From: Pseudovibrio sp. Alg231-02
Lineage (GTDB): Bacteria > Pseudomonadota > Alphaproteobacteria > Rhizobiales > Stappiaceae
Length of the DNA stretch: 64,000 bases
Assembly: GCF_900143565.1 (NCBI RefSeq)
Contig: NZ_FREX01000008.1
Coordinates: 194,049 to 258,048 of the forward strand
Reading direction: 5' to 3'
Below the pieces are notes generated by a model. That model made no database searches, had not been told where the DNA came from, and saw nothing but the letters and a program-made list of their open reading frames with translations. Below are positions 17,623 to 26,537 of the stretch, one piece after another (position 1 is the first letter of the stretch; every line of letters starts with the position of its first letter). The position numbers and the translations under genes are program-made.

Positions 17623-18687
17623 ATGGAGCTTCCTAAAGGTCTGGGCCTTGGTCTGAATAGCAACAGTCTGGGCGATATTTTTGATACGACCTCTGAAATG
17701 GCTGGCAAAGCTGGTGATGTAAAAGGTGCAGGTAAGATTGGGCCGGGAGCACTTGCATCTGTTGGTGGTACGCCGATGATTGCGACCATTGCGTTTGCGC
17801 AGCACATTACACGCCTTTCAAACAGCCTTACTCAGGTTGGTCCTGAAACTCCGCTGACTACTTCCAGCTTCCAGGATATTGAAGTGCTTGTTGCGTCCGT
17901 TTTGGACAAAATGCAGGGCACTCAGGAAGCGGTTGAGAAGAACAAAGTGGGTCTTACCCAAGCGAAACAGAAGGGTGCTTTGCAGGATAAGGCGATCAAG
18001 CTTGAAGAGTCTATCCGCAAGCAGGAAGAAGCTGAGAAGAAGCAAAAAGGTCTCAGCATCTGGCAGAAGATCTCTCTGGCATTTCAGTGGGTTGCTGCGG
18101 CGATTTCCATTGTGGCCGGCACAATTCTGGCGGTTATTCCAGGACTGCAGGTTGTCGGGGCGTTTATGATTGCTGCCGGGGTGGTGCAGCTTGCCATGGC
18201 CATTGATGCCACGGTGCAGGCCGCGACTGGCCAAAGTATCGCCGGACACATTGCAGTGGCCGCTGGTGCGGATGAAGAAACCGTCATGAAGGTTGATATT
18301 GCCATGAAAGTGGTTGCAGCCGTTGTTGGTATCACTCTGGCTGCTGCGTCCTTCTTTATTCCGGGTGCTCAGGCAGGCAGTGTTGGCGCGATGATCCAGG
18401 CGATCTCTTCCATTACTTCCGCGATCATTCAGATCGGTAGTAGTGCCGGTGCGATTGCAGCGGGTGCTGTTTCTTACACAGCTAGCCAGGATGTTGCGCA
18501 GTCCAAGGAACTGCAAGCAGATGCCGCTGACCTTGATGCGTTTATCCAGTTGCTCAGTCAGATCATCGATCAGCTGCTCTCCATTCTGACCAAGGCAGGC
18601 GAACAGTTCGCTGATGCGTTGGATGGAACCGTGAGTTCCATGAATGAGCGTGCCGATACGCTGGGTAGAACAAAGTTTGCAGGTTAA
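17623..18687 (+). CDS. sctE: Major pore translocator SctE (YopB/IpaB-like)
   Basis: The 354-residue protein has a coiled-coil region (about 95-145, with KLEESIRKQEEAEKKQK), then two hydrophobic regions (about 150-194 and 229-284) separated by a short Asp/Glu-containing loop, and an amphipathic C-terminus. This is the plan of YopB/IpaB/SipB translocators, which insert as a hetero-oligomeric pore in the host membrane. It follows its chaperone gene by 41 bases and precedes the second translocator by 12 bases. No signal peptide is present, as expected for a T3SS substrate. Assignment rests on architecture and synteny more than on close similarity. Confidence 0.76.
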   Translation: MELPKGLGLGLNSNSLGDIFDTTSEMAGKAGDVKGAGKIGPGALASVGGTPMIATIAFAQHITRLSNSLTQVGPETPLTTSSFQDIEVLVASVLDKMQGTQEAVEKNKVGLTQAKQKGALQDKAIKLEESIRKQEEAEKKQKGLSIWQKISLAFQWVAAAISIVAGTILAVIPGLQVVGAFMIAAGVVQLAMAIDATVQAATGQSIAGHIAVAAGADEETVMKVDIAMKVVAAVVGITLAAASFFIPGAQAGSVGAMIQAISSITSAIIQIGSSAGAIAAGAVSYTASQDVAQSKELQADAADLDAFIQLLSQIIDQLLSILTKAGEQFADALDGTVSSMNERADTLGRTKFAG

Positions 18688-18699
18688 AAGGAGGTATTT

Positions 18700-19686
18700 A
18701 TGTCAGCAACCGTAGGTGCCAGTTACAATCGTGATTATCTGCCGCCCAGTTTCTTTCAGGACGGCAAACTTGCCGTTTCTGAAGAGCGGGCAACGGAGTT
18801 CCAGCAGAGCGTAGAAGCGCGTCTGGCAACTTTGCCACCAGAGCATCACGGAACATTCCTGTCACTCGTGTCTTTGCCGCAGTTTGCTGCAAGCGCGAAT
18901 TTTGACAAGGCGACAACGGACGAGGCGCTGGGTCGTCTGGAAGCGGCGACTGTTGCAATCGGTTCTCTCGACAAGGTCGACAGTACAGGCAATCTGTCTC
19001 GTCTGATTGCACAGGCTCTTTACAAGTCTGCTGTCAATCAGCGCAATAACGAGCTCGAGTCCCGTTTGATTGCACGTGAGACTGTGAAGACGCAGATGCA
19101 CGCTCAGGCCGGGAAGAGCCGCGATGCAGCTGAAGAGACCCGTACAGGTGCGATTATCAGTCTTGTTGTGACTGTTGTTTCTTCTGCTGTTTCCATCGTG
19201 ATGTCTGCTGTTGCGATTGGTAGTGCTGCAAAAGGCTTGGGTGCGGCGAAGAACTCTGCGAATGCCAACTCGCAGGCTGGCAAGATGGATGCGAAAGCAG
19301 CTGATGTTGCGCCGGGCAAGGGTGGCAAGCTGAATGATTTTTATTCGCAGCGTGCCGGTGATTACCGTGCGCAAGCGAAAGGTTTTGATGCTGTCGCAAG
19401 TGCATCCGGATCTCGTGCACAGTCCATCGCGACGATTGGTGGTGTTGCCAACACTTTGGGTAACACGACCTCTCAGGGTGCGAGTGCGTTCACTCAGGCA
19501 AACGCAAAAGAAGATGAAGCGATTTCTCAGGAGCTGGCAGCAGCTGCTGAAGAGGTTCGTAAGGAAAATGATCAGGCTGAATCTATCCAGAAAGCTCTGG
19601 ACGATATCATCCGTGCGATCATTCAGTTCCTGAAAGAATCTCGCGAAATCGAAAACGAACGGGCAGCTGCGATTACTCGCGGTTAA
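18700..19686 (+). CDS. sctB: Minor pore translocator SctB (YopD-like)
   Basis: The 328-residue protein has one hydrophobic segment (about 149-180, AIISLVVTVVSSAVSIVMSA) and a C-terminal amphipathic helix (KALDDIIRAIIQFLKESREI), the pattern of YopD/EspB/SipC-type partners of the major translocator. A strong ribosome site (AAAGGAGG) precedes the ATG, 12 bases after sctE, and a terminator follows 10 bases after the stop, closing the chaperone-sctE-sctB unit. Function in pore formation is inferred from architecture and order. Confidence 0.7.
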   Translation: MSATVGASYNRDYLPPSFFQDGKLAVSEERATEFQQSVEARLATLPPEHHGTFLSLVSLPQFAASANFDKATTDEALGRLEAATVAIGSLDKVDSTGNLSRLIAQALYKSAVNQRNNELESRLIARETVKTQMHAQAGKSRDAAEETRTGAIISLVVTVVSSAVSIVMSAVAIGSAAKGLGAAKNSANANSQAGKMDAKAADVAPGKGGKLNDFYSQRAGDYRAQAKGFDAVASASGSRAQSIATIGGVANTLGNTTSQGASAFTQANAKEDEAISQELAAAAEEVRKENDQAESIQKALDDIIRAIIQFLKESREIENERAAAITRG

Positions 19687-19696
19687 GCCACAAAAG

Positions 19697-19736
19697 CAGG
19701 TGTGCGTTTATTACCCTCAACGCACACCTGTTTTTT
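19697..19736 (+). terminator. Rho-independent terminator after sctB
   Basis: Perfect 12-bp arms CAGGTGTGCGTT (19697-19708) and AACGCACACCTG (19719-19730) are followed by T6. The hairpin begins 10 bases after the sctB stop codon. Confidence 0.93.
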
Positions 19737-19786
19737 CGCGTTTAGCGACTGATTGCTGATCTTGCGCATGTCAGAGAGGATTTCTC

Positions 19787-20284
19787 GTGTTCTCCTTAAA
19801 CTTTTCAGGGTGCTTGGATAAACTCTGGCGAAAGCTGGGATTAGGTGCACCGATTTTCTCCGAGCAGAACACCGCTTCGATGAATGTTGATGGTGTTCAA
19901 CTCGTGTTTTCTGATGCCCTTGATGGGGGTGGTATTGAAGTCACGACGGTTATTGGCTCACTGAGTGAAACGGTGGGAACCAGAGGCCGACAGATTGAAG
20001 ATATCCTGCATTTAAATCTGGCCTGCCTGTCGCAGTTCAGAACGCTGGCGGTTTTACGCAAGACTGATGATGGCGCAGAAGAGCTTGTGCTTTCGGTGAG
20101 CTTTCGCGGCTACACAGAGCTGGAGAAGCTGACCGGGCTGGTTGAGGAGCTCTTGTCTGTTGTGAGCCTTTATCAGCCGTTGGTTTCAGCGGACCCAAGT
20201 GGTTATCAAGGCAATCCGTTGCTGGGTGCTGCGCAAACCTCTCTTTCTGATGAGCTGGATGGTGCCATGGTGTTTCACCTTTAA
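19787..20284 (+). CDS. CesT/SycE-type class I T3SS chaperone
   Basis: The 165-residue acidic protein opens FSGCLDKLWRKLGLGAPIFS, the amphipathic helix and LG turn typical of CesT-type chaperones. Beta strands (NVDGVQLVFSD, GIEVTTVIG) and a second helix (IEDILHLNLACLSQF) follow, with a C-terminal helix (LEKLTGLVEELLSVV). Such homodimers bind the N-terminal region of one or a few secreted proteins. The substrate is not evident; the nearest candidate cargo genes are the translocators upstream and the coiled-coil protein at 22357. Start is GTG with AGAGAGGA 6 bases upstream. Confidence 0.7.
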   Translation: MFSLNFSGCLDKLWRKLGLGAPIFSEQNTASMNVDGVQLVFSDALDGGGIEVTTVIGSLSETVGTRGRQIEDILHLNLACLSQFRTLAVLRKTDDGAEELVLSVSFRGYTELEKLTGLVEELLSVVSLYQPLVSADPSGYQGNPLLGAAQTSLSDELDGAMVFHL

Positions 20285-20340
20285 TGCTGCGCTGCCGCTC
20301 CCAAACTTTCTTATTTTCTTAAGCCGTAAAGAGGCACGAT

Positions 20341-20808
20341 ATGACTGAGCTCGTTTCAGAACTGGGCAACTCTCCAGAACAAGACATCAAGGCAATCGCA
20401 AAAGGCGCAATTGGCCGTAGTCTGGGGCTTACGAAAGATGACATCAATCCAGGTCTGGTGATGGCCAAGGGCTTGATGGATACAGGGCGGACTGAGAAGG
20501 CGCTGGAGATCTACACTGGGCTTGTTCTGCTTGAGCCGATCAATGTGGATGTGCAGCTTGGGCTGGCGAACTGTGCAGTGCAGTTGCAGCAGTACACGCT
20601 TGCTGTGCAGGCAGCTTCCGCTGCAATGGTGCTCGACCCGACCAATCCGCGTCCATACTACTTTTCTGGTGTTGCTTGTCTTGCTTTGGGTCACATTACC
20701 GAGGCTAAGGAAGACCTTGAAGACACTTTGACATATGCCAAGGACCGCAAGGATGCCGAGATCCATCAGGCGGCTCAAAAGCTATTGACCGGGCTGAACA
20801 ACGCCTGA
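20341..20808 (+). CDS. Second SycD-like TPR chaperone
   Basis: The 155-residue protein has three TPR-like units (about 45-140; GRTEKALEIYTGLVLLEPIN, YTLAVQAASAAMVLDPTN, GHITEAKEDLEDTL), the length and layout of class II T3SS chaperones. Ribosome site AAGAGG precedes the ATG. It lies just before another TPR protein (20854), so this section is dedicated to chaperones. The cargo is not evident. Confidence 0.65.
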   Translation: MTELVSELGNSPEQDIKAIAKGAIGRSLGLTKDDINPGLVMAKGLMDTGRTEKALEIYTGLVLLEPINVDVQLGLANCAVQLQQYTLAVQAASAAMVLDPTNPRPYYFSGVACLALGHITEAKEDLEDTLTYAKDRKDAEIHQAAQKLLTGLNNA

Positions 20809-20853
20809 GTTCAACTTACTGCACTTTCTGAACTTTGAGGCCGGGGATAAACG

Positions 20854-21447
20854 ATGCCACTCGCACCTGTTACAGACAATACTCCGGCTTCTGCCGCCTC
20901 CGAAGATCAATCGGGAGAAGTAGATGTCAATCTTGATGCTGTTTTTCGTGCGCTCGGTGGTGGGCAAGTAAGTGCGCAGGCTATTCTTGAGGCTATCAAG
21001 TCCCGGCAGGGGCTCTCTGCTGTTTTGAAGGCTGATGGCAAGCTGGAGAAGGTTCTTTATCAGTTTGCCTATCAGGCTCTGCACCTGCAGCAAAAAGCAT
21101 CTGCAAAGGAGCAGTTTGAAGTTCTCTGTCTGCTTAATCCAAACAATGTTGAGTATTGGCTTGGGTTGGCGTTGAGCCATGCAGACTGGCCACTTGGCGG
21201 GGGGGACGTCAAGAGATCGCTTCGCAAAGCAAAGCTGCTTGATGAGGCACATCCAGCCGTCGCCCTCAGGCTTGCTGAGCATTGTTTGTGGTCACGAGAG
21301 CTGGATGAGGCGACTGTGGAACTGGTGCGCTTTTATCAGCTGATGAAGGTGCGGCCTGTTCCTGAGCTCATCGAATATTCTAAGCGGCTTGCGTTTGCAT
21401 TGGAGGCGCAGAAAAAATCTGCTGCACGAGACAGTGATGTGTCATGA
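20854..21447 (+). CDS. Third TPR-type T3SS-associated protein
   Basis: The 197-residue protein has a disordered N-terminus and TPR-like helices (YQFAYQALHLQQKASAKEQF, LCLLNPNNVEYWLGLALSHA, RELDEATVELVRFYQLM). It resembles SycD-type chaperones but is longer, and the repeats are less regular. Its stop overlaps the next start (ATGA at 21444-21447), suggesting that it and the 225-residue product of the next gene act together. Its role as chaperone or assembly factor is inference. Confidence 0.5.
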   Translation: MPLAPVTDNTPASAASEDQSGEVDVNLDAVFRALGGGQVSAQAILEAIKSRQGLSAVLKADGKLEKVLYQFAYQALHLQQKASAKEQFEVLCLLNPNNVEYWLGLALSHADWPLGGGDVKRSLRKAKLLDEAHPAVALRLAEHCLWSRELDEATVELVRFYQLMKVRPVPELIEYSKRLAFALEAQKKSAARDSDVS

Positions 21448-22121
21448 TTGCGACTTCCGGTTATCTACATCTGCCCTATGATCTGGGTGAGGATGAGAAC
21501 GGAGTTGTTGAGCTTGCTGGTCCGATACAGGCAGAGAAATTCTCCAAGATTTCCGGTGATATAGGGATCCTGTATCGCGAGCTGTCGTTTACGGCTGGCT
21601 TGCTGACATCTGCGCGAAAGGTCGAGAGTGTTAAGCCGCTTGGTGCTGGCAGGATGTCTGTGGATCGCCAGATTGCGTTGCAGTATGGGACCGAACTGGC
21701 GCGGACCAGAGTACTCTCTCAAGACCATCGCTTTGAGTATGAACAACGGGCGACCCGGACGGTCAATCGCCTGAAGGAAGCTGATCATCTGTATCTCAAA
21801 TACAGTGCGCAGTTTGATCTGTCTCGCTGGTTTGCCTACGAGAAGCCCAGCCTGACGTTTTCTGACGAGAACCGCATCGGGCTAACAACCTTTGAGGTGG
21901 CCTCTTACTCGCCTGCCGATTTGCATGAGTTGATTGCGAAGATCGAGAATCGGTATCATTTGCTGCAACGCCTTTATACGCAGCTTCCTCGGTTGAATGA
22001 GCATAAGCGGCGGCCTGGTTATGCTTATGCTTTCATGCTTCTCACAGACGGTGTCCTATCTGCCCTCAAAGCGGCCCTTGCGAAGCGGACTGCTGGCTCT
22101 GGGGACGACAGTTCTTCCTAA
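21444..22121 (+). CDS. Unrecognised T3SS-locus protein, translationally coupled to TPR gene
   Basis: I do not recognise this 225-residue protein. It is soluble, with no signal peptide or membrane segment. It is helical, with a basic, Tyr/Arg-rich middle (about 90-150) and a C-terminal helix (AYAFMLLTDGVLSALKAALA) followed by a Ser/Asp tail. It overlaps the preceding TPR gene by 4 bases and lies ahead of a Crp-like site and a coiled-coil protein gene. It could be a secreted protein escorted by the TPR partner or a cytoplasmic accessory factor. Confidence 0.45.
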   Translation: MIATSGYLHLPYDLGEDENGVVELAGPIQAEKFSKISGDIGILYRELSFTAGLLTSARKVESVKPLGAGRMSVDRQIALQYGTELARTRVLSQDHRFEYEQRATRTVNRLKEADHLYLKYSAQFDLSRWFAYEKPSLTFSDENRIGLTTFEVASYSPADLHELIAKIENRYHLLQRLYTQLPRLNEHKRRPGYAYAFMLLTDGVLSALKAALAKRTAGSGDDSSS

Positions 22122-22283
22122 GGCGGTCTTTAGGTGTCAATCCTACAGCTTGCTTAGGTGCTGACCTCATTCTTCGTTTTTGATCAGAAGGATGCTGCAG
22201 GTGTTGTACGTTCAGCACACACATGGAAGTAACCATTTTTTCACTCCGTAATTGTCCCAATAATGTCCATAAGAGGGCGGGTT

Positions 22284-22301
22284 CTGTGTTTTAAGGCACA
22301 A
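22284..22301. promoter_or_regulatory. Crp-like operator upstream of coiled-coil protein gene
   Basis: CTGTG-ttttaagg-CACAA has the 8-base gap and near-complete arms, 55 bases upstream of the ATG at 22357, in a 235-base intergenic region that otherwise shows nothing distinctive. Confidence 0.5.
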
Positions 22302-22356
22302 CACGACCTCTGGGTTATCTGCGAGATATAGGGAGAGATAATTCAAGGAGTCTGAG

Positions 22357-23352
22357 ATGACTGCAGTTACGCCAATTGGTTCTTCATCTGTATCCAATGC
22401 CATTGATAACAGTGCACAGATTGTTCGCCCGGCCGCGAACAAGAGTGTTGAGTCTATTCCGTCTGCCAGTCAGCTCCTCTCAGTCGGGGTGTCGGCAGCG
22501 TTTGGTTTGCAGCCACCTCCAGACAGCGGAAATCTGGAAGTGATGGTCGGGCAGGTTGTTGCCCGGTTTGAGGAAATCCAAACCTCGCTGAAAGAGCAAA
22601 ATCTGATCGGGCAATCTGAGAAGGTGCGTTCTGCACGCTCTGAGCTGCTACAGGCGCTTGCTTTGCAGGAAGATATTGCAGCTGACATTGAGGCTTTGGA
22701 CTTGCAGCAGCAGGAACAGGAAGGCCAGTTGTCTGATCTGCAGACCAGCCTTACCTCCAAGCAAGATGAACTGGCAAATCTTCCAGCAACTGTGCCAAGC
22801 GATCCAGATGATCCAGATAGCGAACTCGTTCAGGATCCTAAAGAAGTTGCCCGTTTGAATGGTGAGATTGCTCAGATCAATACCTCGATCAGTGAGGTGG
22901 AGACTGCGCTTGCTGATACCGTCCAGCAGCTGGACGTCAAACTTGAAGACCTGAGTGAAAGTGATGCGGTGCAATCTTTGCTCCGCACTGCGCTTGAGGA
23001 AATGGCTGGTGCACCGAAGACTGGTGAGATGGACGAACACGGCCAGTCTACGCTGGAAGGTGCTTTGTCGGATGCTGCCAGCAAGCTGAACGGGACTAAG
23101 CCTGAGTTTGATGAGCGTCACACCATTATTGAAGAACTGCGCGAGGAAGTGCGTGTGTTTGCTGAGGATCGTGTGAAGGATGAGAAGGCTTTGATGACGC
23201 TTCTCGAAGCTGAGTATGCCCTACGTTTGGTTGGTTATGTGTCCAGCTCAATCTCCAAATCACTTTCTGTGGCGGAGCAGTCCGTTACTGGTCAGGATAC
23301 TTCGGATACGACCGGCAGACTTCAGCTGCTTTTAGATAACGGCCGCGTTTAA
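22357..23352 (+). CDS. Putative secreted coiled-coil T3SS protein
   Basis: The 331-residue protein has a Ser/Asn-rich, low-charge N-terminus typical of T3SS secretion signals. Two long coiled-coil segments follow (about 75-145 and 165-215), separated by a Pro/Asp loop (about 146-160, SDPDDPDSE), and then more helices to residue 310. Two coiled-coil arms around a loop and a length near that of LcrV (326) make it an alternative tip-protein candidate to the gene at 14322. Ribosome site AAGGAG precedes the ATG. A Crp-like site lies upstream. Needle-length or effector roles cannot be excluded. Confidence 0.45.
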   Translation: MTAVTPIGSSSVSNAIDNSAQIVRPAANKSVESIPSASQLLSVGVSAAFGLQPPPDSGNLEVMVGQVVARFEEIQTSLKEQNLIGQSEKVRSARSELLQALALQEDIAADIEALDLQQQEQEGQLSDLQTSLTSKQDELANLPATVPSDPDDPDSELVQDPKEVARLNGEIAQINTSISEVETALADTVQQLDVKLEDLSESDAVQSLLRTALEEMAGAPKTGEMDEHGQSTLEGALSDAASKLNGTKPEFDERHTIIEELREEVRVFAEDRVKDEKALMTLLEAEYALRLVGYVSSSISKSLSVAEQSVTGQDTSDTTGRLQLLLDNGRV

Positions 23353-23379
23353 CGTAATCGAATAAAGTTCGGGCAGCAC

Positions 23380-23448
23380 AAGTGCGATAGCCCCGGGTTC
23401 GTTTAGCCCCGGGGATCGTGTTGGGCGCTTGTGCTGAACGCATAGGTT
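23380..23448 (+). terminator. Imperfect GC-rich hairpin between coiled-coil gene and sctC
   Basis: CAGCACAAG near the start pairs with CTTGTGCTG near the end (9 bp). Between them AGCCCCGGG occurs twice as a direct repeat and also pairs with itself. There is no clean T tract, so it may be a stabilising or attenuating structure rather than a strong terminator. Confidence 0.4.
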
Positions 23449-23452
23449 TGAA

Positions 23453-25720
23453 ATGATTGGTGCTAAACTAAGTTCAATGCTGCGCAAGACAGCAGGGGTA
23501 CTTTCTATTTCATTGATCCTGTTGGGGTGTACCACAACCCAGCCAGCTGATCAGGAATGGGATAACACAGCCCCACCAGCGGGGTTGTCTGACCAGCTTC
23601 AGCGGTTCTTTTCAGAAGAGAACCAGCGCGAAAACCATCTTGCCCTTTCAGGCCAACCAAGATTGGCATCCAATACGCGTGGCGTGTTGGGCCGTGCGAT
23701 CAACACCCGTTGGGTGAACAGTGAAAATGCGGAAAAAGGCAGACCCGGCGCGGCTTTCTACTTCAATGATGAAGAAGCTAAGGTTTTGCTGGCAGATTCC
23801 CGGCTGAATAACGCCAACCGGCAGGAAATCCGCGTTGCGCAATCCAGTGATGCCAAGGCGACCTCTGATGTGGTTCGCCTGAACTTCCGTGGTGAAACTC
23901 TGGAATATTTCATTCAGCAAACGTTGGGTGGGATTTTGCAGGTCAACTATGTGATTGATGAGCCGCTGGAAGGTGCTGTCACGTTCCAGACGGAAAAACC
24001 AATTGCCAAAGACCAGATGCTATCATTGGTTCGTGTGCTTCTGGGCCGCAATGGTTATATTCTTAAGCTCATTGACCAGATCTTCCATATTGGCCGTCCT
24101 GAAACCATTCAGGCGATTGAACAGTTTTCTGGTGTTGGATCTGCGGGCGATCTGAAGCTTCGGATCTTGCCTGTTCGCTCAGCTTCCCCAGGTGATGCGG
24201 CGAAGGTTTTGCAGGCTATCCTGCCAGCTGGTGCTTCTGCCGTTGCAGTTGAGGGATCGAACAAGATTGCGGTTCGGGCGCGACCAGAAGATATTGGTGC
24301 GGCTGAAGAGTTGGTGAACAGCCTTTACAATCGCGATAATGACAAAACGATTGTGTCTGTGTTGCGCCTGCAGCAAAGCTCAGCAAGTCAGGTTGCCAAG
24401 CAGATCACCACACTGTTTCAGCAGCTTTATCCAAACCAGGTCAATTCTCCGCTGACCGTTATTCCGCTTGAGGCGCAGCAGTCTTTGCTTGTGGCTGTGC
24501 AGAGCCGCGAGATGTTGCAGCGCGTGCGCCGGATTACGAAGGAAGTAGATTATAATCTTCTGGATACGCCTAAGGTGCGGATCATCTCGCTGAAGTATTT
24601 GCCTGCAAATGAAATTGCAACGCAGCTCACGCAGATCCTTGCGGGTGAAGGGGGCAGTGGTTCTGTTGCTCCGCCGGCTAATGAGCAGAAGCAAAAAGCT
24701 CAGAATAATGGCTCTTCTGCCCGCAAGTTCCCGGTTTCTGCTACTGGTGTTTCCGTAAATCCAGGTGGAGATTCAATCAACAACCGCTTTAACAACGCGA
24801 ATAAGTTGTTTGACGATATTGCTGAGACGCGCGGTGCTAAAGTTGCCGTTGCCAAGAAGGTAGGCATCGTTGCTGATAGCCGGAACAATGCGTTGCTGGT
24901 GAATTCAACCTATAAAGAATTCAAACATATCCGTGATGTCGTGCAAGCACTTGATCTTCCGCTCTCTCAGGTGGTGATTGAGGCGACAATTGCTGAGGTG
25001 AACATTAATGACAACCTTTCCTATGGGGTCCAATGGTACCTGAGTAAAGGTAATTTTGCGGGTGGTGTTGGTACAGTCGCAGAAGGGGCCTCTCGTCCAG
25101 CTAGCGCTGGTGGTGCTCTTTCCCTCAATACTGTTGGGGTTGATGTGGTGTTGAAGGCGCTTCAAAACATCACCAAGGTGAAGGTGATCTCGTCTCCTTA
25201 TCTGACTGTTCTGGACGGTCGTAAAGCGCGTCTTGTGATTGGCGATCAGGTGCCGTTTGCGTCTCGCAGTCAATCTTCCAGTAATGATGGCAACGTGACT
25301 GTGACCAATGAGGTGGATGTAAAAGACACCGGTATTGTTTTGCAGGTTGAGCCGAATATTCGTTCCAACAACTCCGTTCTGCTGCAGATTCAGCAGGAGG
25401 TGAGTAATGTGGTGCAAAACAAGACTGAATCATCGCTGACGCCGACCATTGCAACAAGAACCATCAACTCGGATATTGTTGTTGAATCCGGACGGACCAT
25501 TTTGCTGGGTGGTCTTATTCAGGAGCGCAAAGAAAAGGGGGAGTCTGGTGTGCCGATCCTGCGCAAGATCCCAGTGTTTGGCGAGCTCTTTAAGGACAAT
25601 ACAACGAATGACACAAAGCGAACTGAGCTGTTGGTGATGATTACACCGCGTGTTGTTCGCAAGCAGTCTGAACTGCAGAACATTACGCAAAAACTGCGCC
25701 GTGAGCTGTCTTCTTTCTAA
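23453..25720 (+). CDS. sctC: T3SS outer-membrane secretin SctC, lipoprotein and GspD-like
   Basis: Secretins form the outer-membrane ring. The 755-residue protein opens with a basic then hydrophobic segment ending LILLGC, a lipobox with Cys at about residue 26. An N0-like domain (about 145-215), N1-N3-like repeats (to about 480) and the secretin core (about 500-735) follow. The core motif is VVESGRTILLGGLIQ then GVPILRKIPVFGELF, ending TELLVMITPRVV. Length, repeat number and ending look like GspD or liposecretins such as HxcQ rather than YscC (about 607 residues). No pilotin gene is visible, so self-targeting by lipidation is plausible. An in-frame ATG at 23477 is an alternative start. Confidence 0.85.
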   Translation: MIGAKLSSMLRKTAGVLSISLILLGCTTTQPADQEWDNTAPPAGLSDQLQRFFSEENQRENHLALSGQPRLASNTRGVLGRAINTRWVNSENAEKGRPGAAFYFNDEEAKVLLADSRLNNANRQEIRVAQSSDAKATSDVVRLNFRGETLEYFIQQTLGGILQVNYVIDEPLEGAVTFQTEKPIAKDQMLSLVRVLLGRNGYILKLIDQIFHIGRPETIQAIEQFSGVGSAGDLKLRILPVRSASPGDAAKVLQAILPAGASAVAVEGSNKIAVRARPEDIGAAEELVNSLYNRDNDKTIVSVLRLQQSSASQVAKQITTLFQQLYPNQVNSPLTVIPLEAQQSLLVAVQSREMLQRVRRITKEVDYNLLDTPKVRIISLKYLPANEIATQLTQILAGEGGSGSVAPPANEQKQKAQNNGSSARKFPVSATGVSVNPGGDSINNRFNNANKLFDDIAETRGAKVAVAKKVGIVADSRNNALLVNSTYKEFKHIRDVVQALDLPLSQVVIEATIAEVNINDNLSYGVQWYLSKGNFAGGVGTVAEGASRPASAGGALSLNTVGVDVVLKALQNITKVKVISSPYLTVLDGRKARLVIGDQVPFASRSQSSSNDGNVTVTNEVDVKDTGIVLQVEPNIRSNNSVLLQIQQEVSNVVQNKTESSLTPTIATRTINSDIVVESGRTILLGGLIQERKEKGESGVPILRKIPVFGELFKDNTTNDTKRTELLVMITPRVVRKQSELQNITQKLRRELSSF

Positions 25721-25742
25721 GCTGCTTTGAGCTGACAGATGT

Positions 25743-25782
25743 GTCCCCTGGAATGCTTCGGTGTTCTGGGGGATTTCTTTTT
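25743..25782 (+). terminator. Rho-independent terminator after sctC
   Basis: A 13-bp stem with several G-U pairs (25743-25755 with 25760-25772) has a TTCG tetraloop and is followed by TTTCTTTTTT. It sits 22 bases after the sctC stop. Confidence 0.85.
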
Positions 25783-25961
25783 TAAGTTGTAGGATGGTGA
25801 GAGAAATTCATTCTTTCCGTATCTGCTAGGCTTTTGAATAATAAATGAAAAATAATGCGGATTGAGATTACATCTTATTCAAACTGTATCGTTTAGCACT
25901 TTGTGTTTCTTCGTTTTCTGGCAGTGTTGTCTGCAAGAAAGTAAGGAAGCGGAGTACCCCA

Positions 25962-26420
25962 ATGCTCGATAAATTGCTCAATGATGCATGCCAGATATTA
26001 GGCGTGAAACCACAAGAAGATGAACAGGATCCATCTATTCGTGTTGTTGACCTTGATGCATTCTCATTGAAATTTAAGCTGGTTACAGACAGCGATCGTA
26101 TCTGTGTTTCTGCGCGTTTGTGTGAGTTGACGGCGGTACAGAGAGACCGGATCCTAGAGTTGGTTCTCGTTTACAACACGCAGAGCTTCCAGTCAGGCGG
26201 TATGCGTCTGGTGCTGATCGAAAACGATGCGCTGGTCATGCATAATGACCTTCGTGCTGTTGCCTGGGATGCTCAAAAACTTGCCAAGTTTGTGTTGGCA
26301 TTTGCTGATGTTTCGGCTGGCTGGCTGAAGATTGTTCGTGAAATGGGCGGGTTGGCTGAAAGTGCAGCTGACGATGATGAGCATGACCTGTTTGAACCAG
26401 CTTCCCTGATAAGCCTCTAA
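25962..26420 (+). CDS. CesT-type chaperone of the effector region
   Basis: The 152-residue acidic protein has a class I chaperone profile: N-terminal helix MLDKLLNDACQILGVKP, beta strands (AFSLKFKLVTDSDRICVSAR), and a C-terminal helix (LAKFVLAFADVSAGWLKIVR). It heads the stretch containing two related candidate effectors (26538 and 28744), whose shared N-terminal domain is a natural chaperone-binding candidate. That pairing is inference. Ribosome site GGAAGCGGAG lies upstream. The preceding 241 bases hold the sctC terminator and presumably this promoter. Confidence 0.6.
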   Translation: MLDKLLNDACQILGVKPQEDEQDPSIRVVDLDAFSLKFKLVTDSDRICVSARLCELTAVQRDRILELVLVYNTQSFQSGGMRLVLIENDALVMHNDLRAVAWDAQKLAKFVLAFADVSAGWLKIVREMGGLAESAADDDEHDLFEPASLISL

Positions 26421-26537
26421 AAATCCTAGCTCTTTCCATGGGGCTTAAACGTTTCTTTCTCCAAAAATTGAAGACAGTATCCTGTGACTGATCCTGAGGA
26501 GGGTGGTTTGGCGGCTGTCGGTATCTAGCGGGCCACA

